A DNA stretch of 64,000 bases from Cyanobacteria bacterium SIG28 (GTDB lineage Bacteria; Cyanobacteriota; Vampirovibrionia; Gastranaerophilales; Gastranaerophilaceae): NCBI GenBank assembly GCA_015152525.1, contig SUTU01000008.1:1-64000 (forward strand), given 5' to 3'. Positions 44,220 to 54,237 of this stretch are shown here, in pieces (within the stretch, counting starts at the first letter, position 1; each line of letters opens with the position of its first letter). The notes under the pieces are model-generated. The model ran no database searches. It was not told the origin of the DNA and worked only from the letters and a program-made list of their open reading frames with translations. The position numbers and the translations under genes are program-made.

Positions 44220-45002
44220 ATGAAGAAAGTTTTAGTATTTTTAAAAGCACACGAATTGAATGCAGGATTAATTGATGAATATCAAAAGATAAAAAAAGCC
44301 GGTGTTGATGTTCTTATAGTATTCGATAATAAAGACCACAAATTCCCAAAAACTGAAAATCAAGTTGTAAGTTTTGAAGTTAAGGGCGTTGAACTCAATT
44401 TTTATTTTACTGATTTTGATATTTATGAATCTTCAAATTTGCCTGGATATTATGATGAAAAAGACGGTAATAATTTTAATCGTTTTATGTGGTACAATGC
44501 AGACTATCCTTTATATTTAATTTACAAATTATTTCCTGATTACGATTATTACTGGCAAATTGAATATGACGTTTACTGCAATGGCAAATCTTATAAACCA
44601 TTCTTTAGTCAGTATAAATCTGACAAAAATGATTTATTAATTGTAAGATATGCAAATGCTGTAGAGTCTTGGTGGCCGGTAGAAAAAAGCCAATGGTGGT
44701 TCGACAACAAATTTGTCCATAAGTGCTGTATATTACCAATATTGAGAATCAGTAGACAAGCATTGGATTATTTATACAACAGGCGCCTAGAATTAGGAGA
44801 AGCTTATAAAAAACGAATTGAAGAAGATGACGTTCGTTGGATTTTTTGTGAATTATTTGTTGCAACAGAACTGGGAAATAATAAAAAATTTAATATTGCT
44901 CCGATCTTAAACCAATATATTACAGATAGACCTATTATAAACCTTGCTGAGACTCGTTTATATCTAAAACCGGATAGTAAATTATATCATCCTGTTAAAT
45001 AG
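44220..45002 (+). CDS. Glycosyltransferase-like protein
   Basis: 260 residues. The N-terminal Rossmann-like strand (KKVLVFLKAHELNAGL) and the central DYYWQIEYDVYCNG, with a DxD-like acidic pair, resemble GT-A-fold proteins of the DUF3405/related groups. FDNKFVHKCC and EEDDVRW follow. The sugar donor is unknown. No Shine-Dalgarno sequence; TAAAAT ends six bases before the ATG, so the mRNA is probably leaderless. Confidence 0.6.
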   Translation: MKKVLVFLKAHELNAGLIDEYQKIKKAGVDVLIVFDNKDHKFPKTENQVVSFEVKGVELNFYFTDFDIYESSNLPGYYDEKDGNNFNRFMWYNADYPLYLIYKLFPDYDYYWQIEYDVYCNGKSYKPFFSQYKSDKNDLLIVRYANAVESWWPVEKSQWWFDNKFVHKCCILPILRISRQALDYLYNRRLELGEAYKKRIEEDDVRWIFCELFVATELGNNKKFNIAPILNQYITDRPIINLAETRLYLKPDSKLYHPVK

Positions 45003-45091
45003 TACTAAAAAAAAGTTAATAGTTTTTATTAATTGCCTTTATTTATTTATGCATTTATAATAGATAATATACGTGCGGGATAAATTTTGGG

Positions 45092-46936
45092 ATGAAGAGA
45101 ACTCTTATATTATTAATACTTATAATGTCGTTATTTTGTGGTAATGTTTCAGCACAAAATGTTTACTTCCCGTTTTCGCCTGCTCAGAATGAGGTAATTT
45201 TTAACCAATCAATGTTTAATATTGACGTTATAGATCCCGTTACTTCTACAAATTTTAAGGGAATAAACTATCCTGGATTAAGAGGTGCTAACCAGTTAGT
45301 AGTTTACACACCATCTTTCGGATTCAGATCAGGTACAAACGAATTTGGCACTGAAGCCATTATTGTTGGTGATACAGTTGTATCTTTAAGCGGGGCAGAT
45401 TCGTTAATTCCGGCTAACGGTGTTGTTATTAGCGGGCATGGATTAGCCAAAAAATGGATTAATGAGAATATAATGGTAGGTTCTAAAATTCATATTGATG
45501 TTGATAACAAAATTATTACATCATACATAACTTCAGACACTTTTTTGTACAACGCAAAAGAAAAGATTAAAGAAGTACAAAATATGATGTATTATTACGT
45601 TCAACATTCTAACAATTATAACAGCAAGCGAACTGAGCAAATTTTAGAAAAGGCAATGGATAATGTCGCTAAAGCGACTAAAAACAGTGAAGATTCACAA
45701 AAATATTCTTCAAAAGCGATAGATTATGCAAACTTAGCAATGTCAACGGTTTTGCCATATAACCCAACTGAAATGAAAGGTGTTTGGATTAGACCAACAT
45801 ATTTTGACAAAAAAGAAATTGAATCCGTTTTAGACTCTTTACAAGATTCCGGAATAGATACGGTATTTTTGGAAACTTTTTATCATGGCAAAACAATTTT
45901 TCCTTCAAGAACAATGGAAAAATACGGATTTATAAAACAATATGAAGATTATGAAGGCTTTGACCCGTTAAAAATATGGATAAACGAAGCTCATAAAAGA
46001 AATATTAAAGTACATATTTGGTTTCAGTCTTTCTATGTAGGTAACAAACCTCCAGAAACAAATCCACAATATATTTTAGCTCAAAGACCTTATTGGGCTA
46101 ATACACAGAAAAAGAATGCATATTCTAATACTATCACGTATTCTATTTCTGAACACAACGGGTATTTTATAGATCCGGCAAATCCTGAAGTGCAAAGTTT
46201 TCTTTATGAACTTTTATGCGAAATTATCAACAGATATCATCCGGACGGAATTAATTTGGATTATATAAGATATCCGCAAGCTTTAGCCTCAAACTACAAT
46301 AATTATGATCAATCCAGTTGGGGTTACACTTTATACGCACGTGCAGAATTTAGAAATACATACGGAACGGATCCGATGGATATAAAACCAACTGATGCAC
46401 TATGGAATTATTGGCGGATGTATAGATGTAACAAGGTAACTGATTTTGTAAGAAAAGTTAGTTCTTTATGCAGAGCTAATCAAATAACGTTAACTACAGT
46501 TATTTTCCCAAATCGACTAAATGCTATTGACACAAAACTTCAAGACTGGAAAACTTGGTCAGCTAATAATTTTGTAGATGGATTTACACCATTATTCCTT
46601 ACTTGCGATGCAAATACAGCAGCTAATTTAATTGAAGAAGTTCTAAGAAATAAATCTGCTGCAACAAAACTTTATGCAGGTTTGTTTGTAACATTTATGA
46701 ATGGTTCTGAAACAGATTTAATAAAACAAATTCATATAAGCAGAAAATACACATTAGACGGTTTGGTTTTATTTGATTATGCTCATTTAGGTGAAAAATA
46801 TATTAACGTACTAAAGGAAAGCGTTTTTAAACCTAACAAAAATATGATATCATCTGCCCAAACAGAAGAAAGTATTGTAACAACGTCAACAACAAAACAA
46901 AAAAAGGAAAAGAAAAAACGTGGAAGAAGAAAATAA
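45092..46936 (+). CDS. GHL10-family exported glycoside hydrolase
   Basis: 614 residues with a signal peptide (1-21). The N-terminal 190 residues form a separate domain plus a helical linker. The GHL10 (DUF187) barrel starts EMKGVWIRPTYFDKKEIE and contains FLETFYHGKTIFPS, KVHIWFQSF and YHPDGINLDYIRYPQ, where acidic residues are likely catalytic. Relatives act on cell-wall or extracellular glycans. The tail is Lys/Arg-rich. The end overlaps the next small gene by 17 bases. Confidence 0.87.
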   Translation: MKRTLILLILIMSLFCGNVSAQNVYFPFSPAQNEVIFNQSMFNIDVIDPVTSTNFKGINYPGLRGANQLVVYTPSFGFRSGTNEFGTEAIIVGDTVVSLSGADSLIPANGVVISGHGLAKKWINENIMVGSKIHIDVDNKIITSYITSDTFLYNAKEKIKEVQNMMYYYVQHSNNYNSKRTEQILEKAMDNVAKATKNSEDSQKYSSKAIDYANLAMSTVLPYNPTEMKGVWIRPTYFDKKEIESVLDSLQDSGIDTVFLETFYHGKTIFPSRTMEKYGFIKQYEDYEGFDPLKIWINEAHKRNIKVHIWFQSFYVGNKPPETNPQYILAQRPYWANTQKKNAYSNTITYSISEHNGYFIDPANPEVQSFLYELLCEIINRYHPDGINLDYIRYPQALASNYNNYDQSSWGYTLYARAEFRNTYGTDPMDIKPTDALWNYWRMYRCNKVTDFVRKVSSLCRANQITLTTVIFPNRLNAIDTKLQDWKTWSANNFVDGFTPLFLTCDANTAANLIEEVLRNKSAATKLYAGLFVTFMNGSETDLIKQIHISRKYTLDGLVLFDYAHLGEKYINVLKESVFKPNKNMISSAQTEESIVTTSTTKQKKEKKKRGRRK

Positions 46937-47117
46937 AACAACAAGACGACCTTTTTTAGGAATTTGGTTTGATTGTTGCGGAACATATGGAAGAATATAT
47001 AAAAATGCTGCCGGTACTATGTATACAGGACGTTGTCCAAAATGTTTACGATATGTAAGAGTTAGAGTCGGCGGACAAGGCGAAGGCACAGATAGGAGGT
47101 TTTTCCGTGGAAGCTAA
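46920..47117 (+). CDS. Zinc-ribbon miniprotein
   Basis: 65 residues from a GTG start. Motifs: GIWFDCCGTYGRIYKNAAGT, GRCPKCLRYVRVRVG, and terminal RRFFRG; the CC and CPKC pairs can bind one zinc. I recall similar small proteins in other phyla but no known function. It overlaps the glycosidase gene by 17 bases and the M20 peptidase gene by 11, a compact coupled arrangement that supports its reality. Confidence 0.65.
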   Translation: MEEENKTTRRPFLGIWFDCCGTYGRIYKNAAGTMYTGRCPKCLRYVRVRVGGQGEGTDRRFFRGS

Positions 47118-48345
47118 ATTAAATGAATTAAAATTACAAAACGAAGTTTTAAATATATTTTGTGATTTAGTACAAATACCATCACCATCATTAAAAGAAG
47201 AAAAAGTTATTAAATGGATTGAAGATTTTTGTAATAAAAACAATTTAGATTTTAGAACTGATGAATACAATAATGTTTACATTAAAGTACCTGCAACAGA
47301 TAACACCAAAGACTCAATAATGGTTTCCGCTCATATGGATGTTGTTGGTGATGACAGTCCTATTGAATTAATATTTGACGGTCAATTTATAAAAGCTAAC
47401 GGCAGAACACTTGGTGCTGATGACAAAGTGGGGGTTGCTTGCGGGTTAACATTGGCAAAAGAATTCGCAAACACCGACATTCAACACGGCGGATTAGAAG
47501 TTACGTTTACAAGAGATGAAGAAACCGGCATGAGTGGTGTTGAACATTTAGAATTTGGCAACCTAAATTCTAAATATATTTTGGTTTGCGATGCTGATAA
47601 ACTGGGACAATTACAAATATCAGGTGCGAGTTATACAAATGCTAAGCTGATTGTTAAGGCACTTAAGGGTGGGCATTCCGGCATTGACATCGGCGATGAA
47701 GACAGATTAAATGCAGCAAAGCTTATAGCAGAACTCGTGTCAAATTTACCTCAAGGTGTTTATTACAAGGATAATACCGGTGTTATTACTTCTTGTAATG
47801 TTGGCGCTATAGTTGCCGGTGGTGTACAAAATTCCGTTCAAAGAATAGTTGAAAACAATATTAAAACAAACGACTATATAACTGAAATTACGAATAAAAC
47901 TTCTACTAATATTATTAATACTTTAGGCATTGCAACTTATTCTATAAGAAGTGCTTCTGTTCAAAAAGAAAACGAGTTAAAAGATTTGATGAAAAACATA
48001 GTCAAAGATTTTAATAAAAAATATGAAAATTTAGCAATGGCTGAAATTGAATTTGAAGTTCATTTATTACCTTTTGAAAAAGCTGATGATGACAGAATAG
48101 AAATAGCCCATAAACAAGCTTGCGATAAAATCGGTGTGGAAAGTTTAGTTTCATCATTCCATGCCGGTGCGGAAACTCATATATACTGTCATAATAAAAA
48201 CGCTCAAGGTGAAACTTTTTTGCCAACATTATTAGGATTAGCTGATATTTATAACATGCATTCTGCTGAGGAAAAAGTTGATTATAACACTATTTTAAAA
48301 GGTTATGAAATTCTTAAAAATACTTTTATTGAATTTAACAGATAA
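47107..48345 (+). CDS. M20-family (PepT/PepD-like) aminopeptidase
   Basis: 412 residues from a GTG start with AGGAGG seven bases upstream. Zinc ligands and catalytic acid: SAHMDVV, GADDKVG and TRDEETGMSG, with further ligands in VCDAD and the distal NMHSAEE. The dimerisation domain begins near KALKGGHSG. It should cleave di- or tripeptides in the cytoplasm. It overlaps the zinc-ribbon gene by 11 bases. Confidence 0.88.
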   Translation: MEAKLNELKLQNEVLNIFCDLVQIPSPSLKEEKVIKWIEDFCNKNNLDFRTDEYNNVYIKVPATDNTKDSIMVSAHMDVVGDDSPIELIFDGQFIKANGRTLGADDKVGVACGLTLAKEFANTDIQHGGLEVTFTRDEETGMSGVEHLEFGNLNSKYILVCDADKLGQLQISGASYTNAKLIVKALKGGHSGIDIGDEDRLNAAKLIAELVSNLPQGVYYKDNTGVITSCNVGAIVAGGVQNSVQRIVENNIKTNDYITEITNKTSTNIINTLGIATYSIRSASVQKENELKDLMKNIVKDFNKKYENLAMAEIEFEVHLLPFEKADDDRIEIAHKQACDKIGVESLVSSFHAGAETHIYCHNKNAQGETFLPTLLGLADIYNMHSAEEKVDYNTILKGYEILKNTFIEFNR

Positions 48346-48397
48346 TAACTAGCAAAAATTATTTTTACGAGTTTTGATATTAAAAAAGGAGCGTAAA

Positions 48398-48733
48398 ATG
48401 AATATATCAGCAATTAATGATCAAGCTTTTCAAGGCAAAGAAAAACAATATGGTGCAAAAATTATTGGTGAACTTGGAGATGCAACTAATAAATTATACA
48501 AAAGAACATCTATGGAAGTTGATTCTCTTGCTAAATATTACAAAAGAGATGTAAAACTTCAAGAAAATAACGGTGTTTTGTTTGCAAATTCCGGACCAAT
48601 AACAACTGTATCAAAGGTTTCTGATCTTGAAAATTCTGCCGACAAATTCTTTGAATTTATTTCAAACAACTTTGTTGCAAATAAAATTGCCAAAGAACAA
48701 TCTTTAAAAAATGGGCTTAATTATTTAGCTTAA
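48398..48733 (+). CDS. Small hypothetical protein with N-terminal FQGK motif
   Basis: 111 residues. The N-terminus MNISAINDQAFQGK recalls the TNFKG of the gene at 1852. The rest is polar alpha/beta with no membrane segment. AAAGGAG is six bases before the ATG at 48398, so I reject the earlier in-frame ATG at 48374. Followed by a clear terminator. Confidence 0.7.
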   Translation: MNISAINDQAFQGKEKQYGAKIIGELGDATNKLYKRTSMEVDSLAKYYKRDVKLQENNGVLFANSGPITTVSKVSDLENSADKFFEFISNNFVANKIAKEQSLKNGLNYLA

Positions 48734-48753
48734 TTTAATATTTATAAATAAAA

Positions 48754-48792
48754 AAGAGGATGACTTTGTTATTAAGTCATCCTCTTCTTTAA
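48754..48792. terminator. Bidirectional hairpin terminator
   Basis: AAGAGGATGACTT / AAGTCATCCTCTT, 13-bp stem, seven-base loop, A-rich before and CTTT after; between converging genes. Confidence 0.85.
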
Positions 48793-48803
48793 TAAACTTT
48801 CTT

Positions 48804-49664
48804 TTATTTATTAACTTCCACATTAGCCATATAAACGCTTGTTGAAGGAAATGCAAATTCAATACCTTCTGCTCTGTAGTGATGAATAATTTGTCTTAGA
48901 ATTTGGCTTTTTACCATTGTTAAACCTGCCCAAGTTGTTTCAGGAGTATAGGCAACCAGCCTTACTTGGATAGAACTTGCTGCTAAGTTTTCAACAAATG
49001 CAACAGCACCATCTTTAATATTACTATGAGTACTAGCTATTTCATTTAAAATTTCTACCGCTCTGTCAATTTTTTCATTTGAAGTTCCGTATTCAATATC
49101 AAGAGTCAAATCAATTCTTCTTTGATTGGCTTTTGAAACATTAACTATTTCATTATTAGCTAATAAATTGTTAGGAATATTAACTTCAAACCCTTGTATT
49201 GTTCTTATAGTAGTCGAACGGAAATTTACATCTTCAACAGTACCTTCATAGCTATCAAAAGATATGTAATCACCTACTTTATAAACTCGGTCTGCCAATA
49301 ATCCTATTGACCCAAAAACGTTCCCAATAGCTTCTTTTGCGGCAAAACCTACTGCCAAACCGGTAATACCAAAACCTGCTATTAGCGAACTCACGTTATA
49401 TCCAAAACTTTGTAAAAATCCTGCCAACAATAAGAAAATAATAACCACTTTTACTACTCTGGTAAAAATAGGCATTAAATTAATCAAAGGTGAATCGGAA
49501 TGTTTTTTCTCCAACATTCTTTCCAGTTTATTATTAAACACATCTGTAATTTTACAAAAAACATAAATTAAAATTATATTTACAATAATACCAATAATTA
49601 ATTTTGAATGTGTCGCTAAAAACTTCATAACAAAATCAAAGGCTGTATTTAGTGAAAATTCCAT
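48804..49664 (-). CDS. mscS: Small-conductance mechanosensitive channel
   Basis: 286 residues: three membrane helices, with the pore-lining TM3 Gly/Ala pattern in GITGLAVGFAAKEAIGNVFG, then the beta domain (VGDYISFDSYEGTVEDVNFR) and the C-terminal alpha/beta vestibule. It opens on membrane tension to release solutes. The start is three bases from the nifS stop, so it is in the same operon as the Fe-S assembly genes. Confidence 0.9.
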   Translation of the reverse strand: MEFSLNTAFDFVMKFLATHSKLIIGIIVNIILIYVFCKITDVFNNKLERMLEKKHSDSPLINLMPIFTRVVKVVIIFLLLAGFLQSFGYNVSSLIAGFGITGLAVGFAAKEAIGNVFGSIGLLADRVYKVGDYISFDSYEGTVEDVNFRSTTIRTIQGFEVNIPNNLLANNEIVNVSKANQRRIDLTLDIEYGTSNEKIDRAVEILNEIASTHSNIKDGAVAFVENLAASSIQVRLVAYTPETTWAGLTMVKSQILRQIIHHYRAEGIEFAFPSTSVYMANVEVNK

Positions 49665-49667
49665 CTT

Positions 49668-50861
49668 TTACTCTCCCTTTTTTATCTCTCTTAATTTCTT
49701 TAATTCGTCTTGGAATGGAGAAATTTTAGTTAACTTATCCATAATTTCCGGCATCTTTTCTATTACAAAATCTACTTCTTTTTCTGTTGTAAATCTTGAT
49801 AACGAAAATCTAATAGAACCGTGCAAAGCAGTAAACGGCACACCCATTGCTCTTAAAACGTGGCTTGGTTCTAAAGAGCCGGAAGTGCAAGCACTTCCCG
49901 AACTTGCGCAAATACCCAAATCGCTTAAATGCAGTAAAATTAATTCGCCTTCTACATATTCAAAACCGATATTTGTTGTATTTGGAACTCTATTCAAAAG
50001 ATTTGCATTTAATCTTGAATTGTATACGTTTCTTAAAATACCGTTTTCTAATTTATCACGTAACCTTTTTACTTCCTTTAACTCGTATTCCAAAGCATCA
50101 GAGGCTAAAGTAGCTGCTTTTCCCATACCTACTATATAAGGAACATTTTCTGTACCGGCTCTAAGTCCTCGTTCCTGATGACCGCCATTTATAAGCGAAG
50201 TTAGTCTGGTTGAAGAATTTACATATAATGCGCCAACACCTTTAGGTGCATGGAATTTGTGTCCTGAAATTCCCAAAAGGTCAATCTTAGTATCTTTAAC
50301 ATTCATCTGAATTTTTCCGGCAGATTGAACACCATCCACGAAAAATTTTGTTTGTGGTGAACGTGATTTAATTATCTCAGCAATTTCTTCAACCGGATTT
50401 ATAACACCGGTTTCATTATTTGCCCACATAACAGAAACCAAAGCTGTGTCTTTTCTAAGTTTTTCTGTTAATTCACTTATGTTTAAATCGCCTTGAGCAT
50501 TTACACCGATATAATCAACTTCATATCCTTGTTTTTCAAGTTCTTTGTATGTATTCAAAACACAAGGATGTTCAATTTTTGTTGTAATAAGATGTCTTTT
50601 TTCTTTATTGCAATTAACAACTCCCTTTATTGCCGTATTTGCAGACTCAGAGCCACAAGAAGTGAAATAAATTTCTTTTTCATCCTTTGCGCCGACAAAA
50701 TCTCTGATTTGCGCTCTAGCCTCTTGTAGAGCTTTTGCCGGTTTAGAAGCAAAGCTATACATACTTGATGCGTTTGCATATTCATCCCTTAAATAAGGTA
50801 ACATCTCATTCAGAACTTTTTCATCAACTTTTGTCGTTGCATTATTATCTAAATATATCAT
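49668..50861 (-). CDS. nifS: Cysteine desulfurase, NifS/IscS type
   Basis: 397 residues. Landmarks: YLDNNATTKVDEKV, PLP lysine in GISGHKFHAPKGVG, and the catalytic Cys in SSGSACTSGSLEPSHVL. It releases sulfur from cysteine as a persulfide for the scaffold encoded just upstream (21-base gap). It is probably the general Fe-S assembly desulfurase here, since no nitrogenase genes are seen. Confidence 0.92.
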   Translation of the reverse strand: MIYLDNNATTKVDEKVLNEMLPYLRDEYANASSMYSFASKPAKALQEARAQIRDFVGAKDEKEIYFTSCGSESANTAIKGVVNCNKEKRHLITTKIEHPCVLNTYKELEKQGYEVDYIGVNAQGDLNISELTEKLRKDTALVSVMWANNETGVINPVEEIAEIIKSRSPQTKFFVDGVQSAGKIQMNVKDTKIDLLGISGHKFHAPKGVGALYVNSSTRLTSLINGGHQERGLRAGTENVPYIVGMGKAATLASDALEYELKEVKRLRDKLENGILRNVYNSRLNANLLNRVPNTTNIGFEYVEGELILLHLSDLGICASSGSACTSGSLEPSHVLRAMGVPFTALHGSIRFSLSRFTTEKEVDFVIEKMPEIMDKLTKISPFQDELKKLREIKKGE

Positions 50862-50882
50862 TTTTCTCTTTCTTTAAAATTA

Positions 50883-51731
50883 TTAACCTACTTGTTCAAC
50901 TACAATTCGATTATCAACTTTTTCTTTTAATTCAGCTTCTACAAAGTTTTTTAATGTCATTGAAGCATTTTTACAAGCCGAACATACACCTATGAGCTTA
51001 ACTTTTACTATATCACCATCTATATCAACAAGCTCAATATCACCACCGTCTTTTTGAAGTTGAGGTGCAATTTGTTGTTCCAAAACTTTACCGATTTTCA
51101 GAATTTTCTGAGTTGGTGTAAGCTCTTGTGTTTCCGGCTTTTTATTCAAATATGTACTTATCATATCTTGTATAATATTTTTGCATCTGCCACAAGCACC
51201 ACCGGCTTTTGTGTAATTAGTAACTTCATCTAAAGTTGTTAAATTGTTTTGTTTTATTGCTTCCCAAATTTGATTTTCAGTAACATTAAAACAGGTACAA
51301 ATAATTTTTTCACCGGCTTTAGAATGCTCATCCATTAACTCGAGTTCTTGCCATTCTTCAGAGTCTTCACCATAATATTTTTTCAAAGCATCTTCTAAAG
51401 CTTCTCTACCCATTACAGAACAATGCATTTTTTGAGCAGGAAGTCCGCCTAACTTGTCTGCAATATCTTTATTTGTTATTTTTTTAACTTCATCTAAAGT
51501 TTTTCCGATAATCATTTCTGTCAAAATACTGGAAGATGCCACTGCAGAACCGCATCCGAAAGTTTGGAATTTTGCATCCTTAACAATATTACCTTCAAGT
51601 TTTATAAATAATTTTAATGAATCACCGCAAGCAAGAGAACCCGCTTCACCAATCAAATCCGCATTTTCTATTGAGCCGACATTTCTTGGATTTCTATAAT
51701 GATCCATTACCTCTTCTGAATAATCCCACAT
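50883..51731 (-). CDS. nifU: NifU-like three-domain Fe-S scaffold
   Basis: 282 residues. Domain 1 (1-125) is IscU-like with Cys in LACGDS, GCGSAV and HCSVMG. Domain 2 (140-190) is BFD-like with CTCFNV and CGRCKN, a permanent [2Fe-2S] site. Domain 3 (210-282) is Nfu-like with CSACKNAS. It builds and hands over clusters with NifS. First gene of the nifU-nifS-mscS operon. Confidence 0.92.
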   Translation of the reverse strand: MWDYSEEVMDHYRNPRNVGSIENADLIGEAGSLACGDSLKLFIKLEGNIVKDAKFQTFGCGSAVASSSILTEMIIGKTLDEVKKITNKDIADKLGGLPAQKMHCSVMGREALEDALKKYYGEDSEEWQELELMDEHSKAGEKIICTCFNVTENQIWEAIKQNNLTTLDEVTNYTKAGGACGRCKNIIQDMISTYLNKKPETQELTPTQKILKIGKVLEQQIAPQLQKDGGDIELVDIDGDIVKVKLIGVCSACKNASMTLKNFVEAELKEKVDNRIVVEQVG

Positions 51732-51839
51732 TTTATACCTCTTTAAGCTGGATATTTACAATTTATATTGTATAACAAAAATTTAATTCGGGAAATAAAC
51801 CGCATAATAAAATAACTGCTATTTTATATTTATTTAAAG

Positions 51840-51867
51840 TTGCAATAGTTTTTTGATAAATTATAAT
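51840..51867 (+). promoter_or_regulatory. mutS2 promoter
   Basis: TTGCAA (51840-51845), 16-base spacer, perfect TATAAT (51862-51867), nine bases before the ATG at 51877. The transcript would have a leader of only a few bases. Confidence 0.65.
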
Positions 51868-51876
51868 CAAATTAGC

Positions 51877-54234
51877 ATGACAATTATCCAAAAATCACAA
51901 AAAGCATTAGAATACGACAAGATTTTGACTGAACTGGCTAAATTTTCTAAAACAGAACAGTCCAAATTATTATGCGAAAATTTAACACCTTTTGTTCGGT
52001 TTGATGATATTGAAACAGAATTAACATACACAAAAGAAGCTAAACATATTTTAGACTTTGTGAATGATATACCTGTTGAAAAAATTGTCAATTTTTCAAA
52101 ATTAAAACTAAAAAATGAGTATTTTATAGAAGATGAACTTGTTGATATTGCAAAAACTCTTAGAACATTCAGGATAGTTCGAAATTATTTAAAAGAAAAT
52201 TTAGACTCAGAAGCTAAGCTTAATTCTCTGGCAGAATGCTTATATGCAAATAAAGAATTAGAAGATAAGCTTTTTGAAACTTTTGATGAAAATTTACGAG
52301 TTAAACAAAATGCCAGTCCTGAACTCAGCGGTTTATATTCTTCTTTAAAAGATACTGAAACAGCCTTAAAAGATAAAGTTCGAGATTTAATGAACTCTGC
52401 CGAATTTCAATCACATTTACAAGAAAATATTTATACAATGCGTGATGACAGAATAGTTTTTCAAGTAAAAGCTTCATCTAAAAGTAAAGTTTCCGGTATT
52501 GTACACGATGTTTCCGCTACAAATAGAACTTTCTATATCGAACCTTCACAAATTGTTCCGATTAATAATAAAATAAGAGAAGTTAAGTCTAAGATTTACG
52601 CTGAAATAATCCGAATTTTAACCACTCTAACAAACGAAATAAGAAAAGATTTAGAAGCCTTAATATCGTCAGAAAATATTCTGGCTCAAATTGATTTTCA
52701 TTTCACAAAAGCTCGTTATGCAATAAGAACGGACTCAGTTGAACCGTATTTGTCAAAAAACAAAATAGTAAAAATTGATTTAATGCGACATCCTCTACTA
52801 ATAGGCAGAGTTGATAACATTGTTGAAAACGATTTCCTTATAGGTGAGGATTACAGGTCGATTATCATAACAGGTTCTAACACCGGTGGGAAAACAGTTG
52901 CTTTAAAAACTGTCGGATTATTTATTTTAATGGCTAAATCCGGTTTATTTCTACCTTGTGCAGAAGCTCATATATATCCATTTGAAAACATTTTGGCAGA
53001 TATCGGCGATGAACAAAGTATTCTTCAAAACTTATCAACATTTTCATCTCACATGAAAAATGTTATAGATATTATCAAGATTGCAAACTCTGAATCTTTC
53101 GTATTAATAGATGAACTCTGTGCCGGAACAGATCCGCAAGAAGGTGCAATTTTAGCCGAAGTTATACTCAAAGAGTTGGCAAACAAAGGCTCAAATTCCG
53201 TAATAACAACGCATTATGGGGAATTAAAAACACTGGAATTTTCTGATCAAGTATTCAAAAATGCAAGTGTGGAATTTAACACTGAAACATTATCACCTAC
53301 ATACAAATTAATAATTGGTATCCCCGGTTTGAGTAATGCTATTTCAATTTCAGCGAATTTAGGATTAAATCCGGAACTTATCGAACAAGCCAAAGAACTT
53401 CTTATTACCCAAAGAGATCCTTCAAGTTTGGCTGTCGAAAGATTACAAGATACGCAACAGAGATTAGATTATAATCTAAAAGAAGCTGAAGAACTTAATG
53501 CTCAAGCAGATGAACTTAAACAACATTATGAAAAAGAACTTTCTCAGCATAAAAAAGATAAAAAACGAACACTTAAAGCTATTAAAGACAGGTTTGAAAC
53601 TCAATTAGATAGTGCCAAAGATGAGATAAAAGAAATTTTAAACGAATTAAGACAAGAAAAATCCGAAAAAATTGCCAGACGCTCATACGCTCGCTTAGCT
53701 GAGTTGGAAAAAGGGTTTAGGGGTGATTTGCATAACTTGGAAGAAAAAGAACAATACAAAGAATTAGATTGGAATAAAATAAAAGTAAATGATAAAGTTA
53801 TGCTAAAAGAGTTAAACCAAGAAGTTACAATTTTATCTTTACCGGATAAAAATGAAAGCCTTTATATTCAAATGGGAATGATAAAAACAAAGATAAAAAA
53901 GGATCGTCTTGCCGTATTTAACAAAGAAATGGCTAAAAAAGTTGTATTACCGAATTATCAAAAAGAAACATTTACTCTAAAAAAATACAATATTTCAAAT
54001 ACTCTTGATTTAAGAGGCAAGCGAGTAGAAGAAGCCTTGGATGAATTAGAAGGTTACTTAGACGAAGCAAGCCTTGCTAACTTAACACCGGTGTATGTTA
54101 TTCACGGACACGGTACCGGTGCTTTAAAATCTGCCGTTAGAGAATTTGTAAATTCATCACCGTATGTTGCAAAACACCGTATTGGCGAAGAAGCTGAAGG
54201 TGGCGACGGCGTATGTGTTATTGATATAAAATAA
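51877..54234 (+). CDS. mutS2: MutS2 family ATPase/endonuclease
   Basis: 785 residues. MutS core and clamp, Walker A in GSNTGGKTVALKT, Walker B in VLIDELCAGTDP, a long coiled coil (520-640) and a C-terminal Smr domain (LDLRGKRVEEAL, HGHGTGAL). MutS2 acts on branched DNA and on collided ribosomes. I start at 51877, because the TTG at 51853 lies upstream of the predicted transcription start. Confidence 0.92.
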   Translation: MTIIQKSQKALEYDKILTELAKFSKTEQSKLLCENLTPFVRFDDIETELTYTKEAKHILDFVNDIPVEKIVNFSKLKLKNEYFIEDELVDIAKTLRTFRIVRNYLKENLDSEAKLNSLAECLYANKELEDKLFETFDENLRVKQNASPELSGLYSSLKDTETALKDKVRDLMNSAEFQSHLQENIYTMRDDRIVFQVKASSKSKVSGIVHDVSATNRTFYIEPSQIVPINNKIREVKSKIYAEIIRILTTLTNEIRKDLEALISSENILAQIDFHFTKARYAIRTDSVEPYLSKNKIVKIDLMRHPLLIGRVDNIVENDFLIGEDYRSIIITGSNTGGKTVALKTVGLFILMAKSGLFLPCAEAHIYPFENILADIGDEQSILQNLSTFSSHMKNVIDIIKIANSESFVLIDELCAGTDPQEGAILAEVILKELANKGSNSVITTHYGELKTLEFSDQVFKNASVEFNTETLSPTYKLIIGIPGLSNAISISANLGLNPELIEQAKELLITQRDPSSLAVERLQDTQQRLDYNLKEAEELNAQADELKQHYEKELSQHKKDKKRTLKAIKDRFETQLDSAKDEIKEILNELRQEKSEKIARRSYARLAELEKGFRGDLHNLEEKEQYKELDWNKIKVNDKVMLKELNQEVTILSLPDKNESLYIQMGMIKTKIKKDRLAVFNKEMAKKVVLPNYQKETFTLKKYNISNTLDLRGKRVEEALDELEGYLDEASLANLTPVYVIHGHGTGALKSAVREFVNSSPYVAKHRIGEEAEGGDGVCVIDIK

Positions 54235-54237
54235 TTA

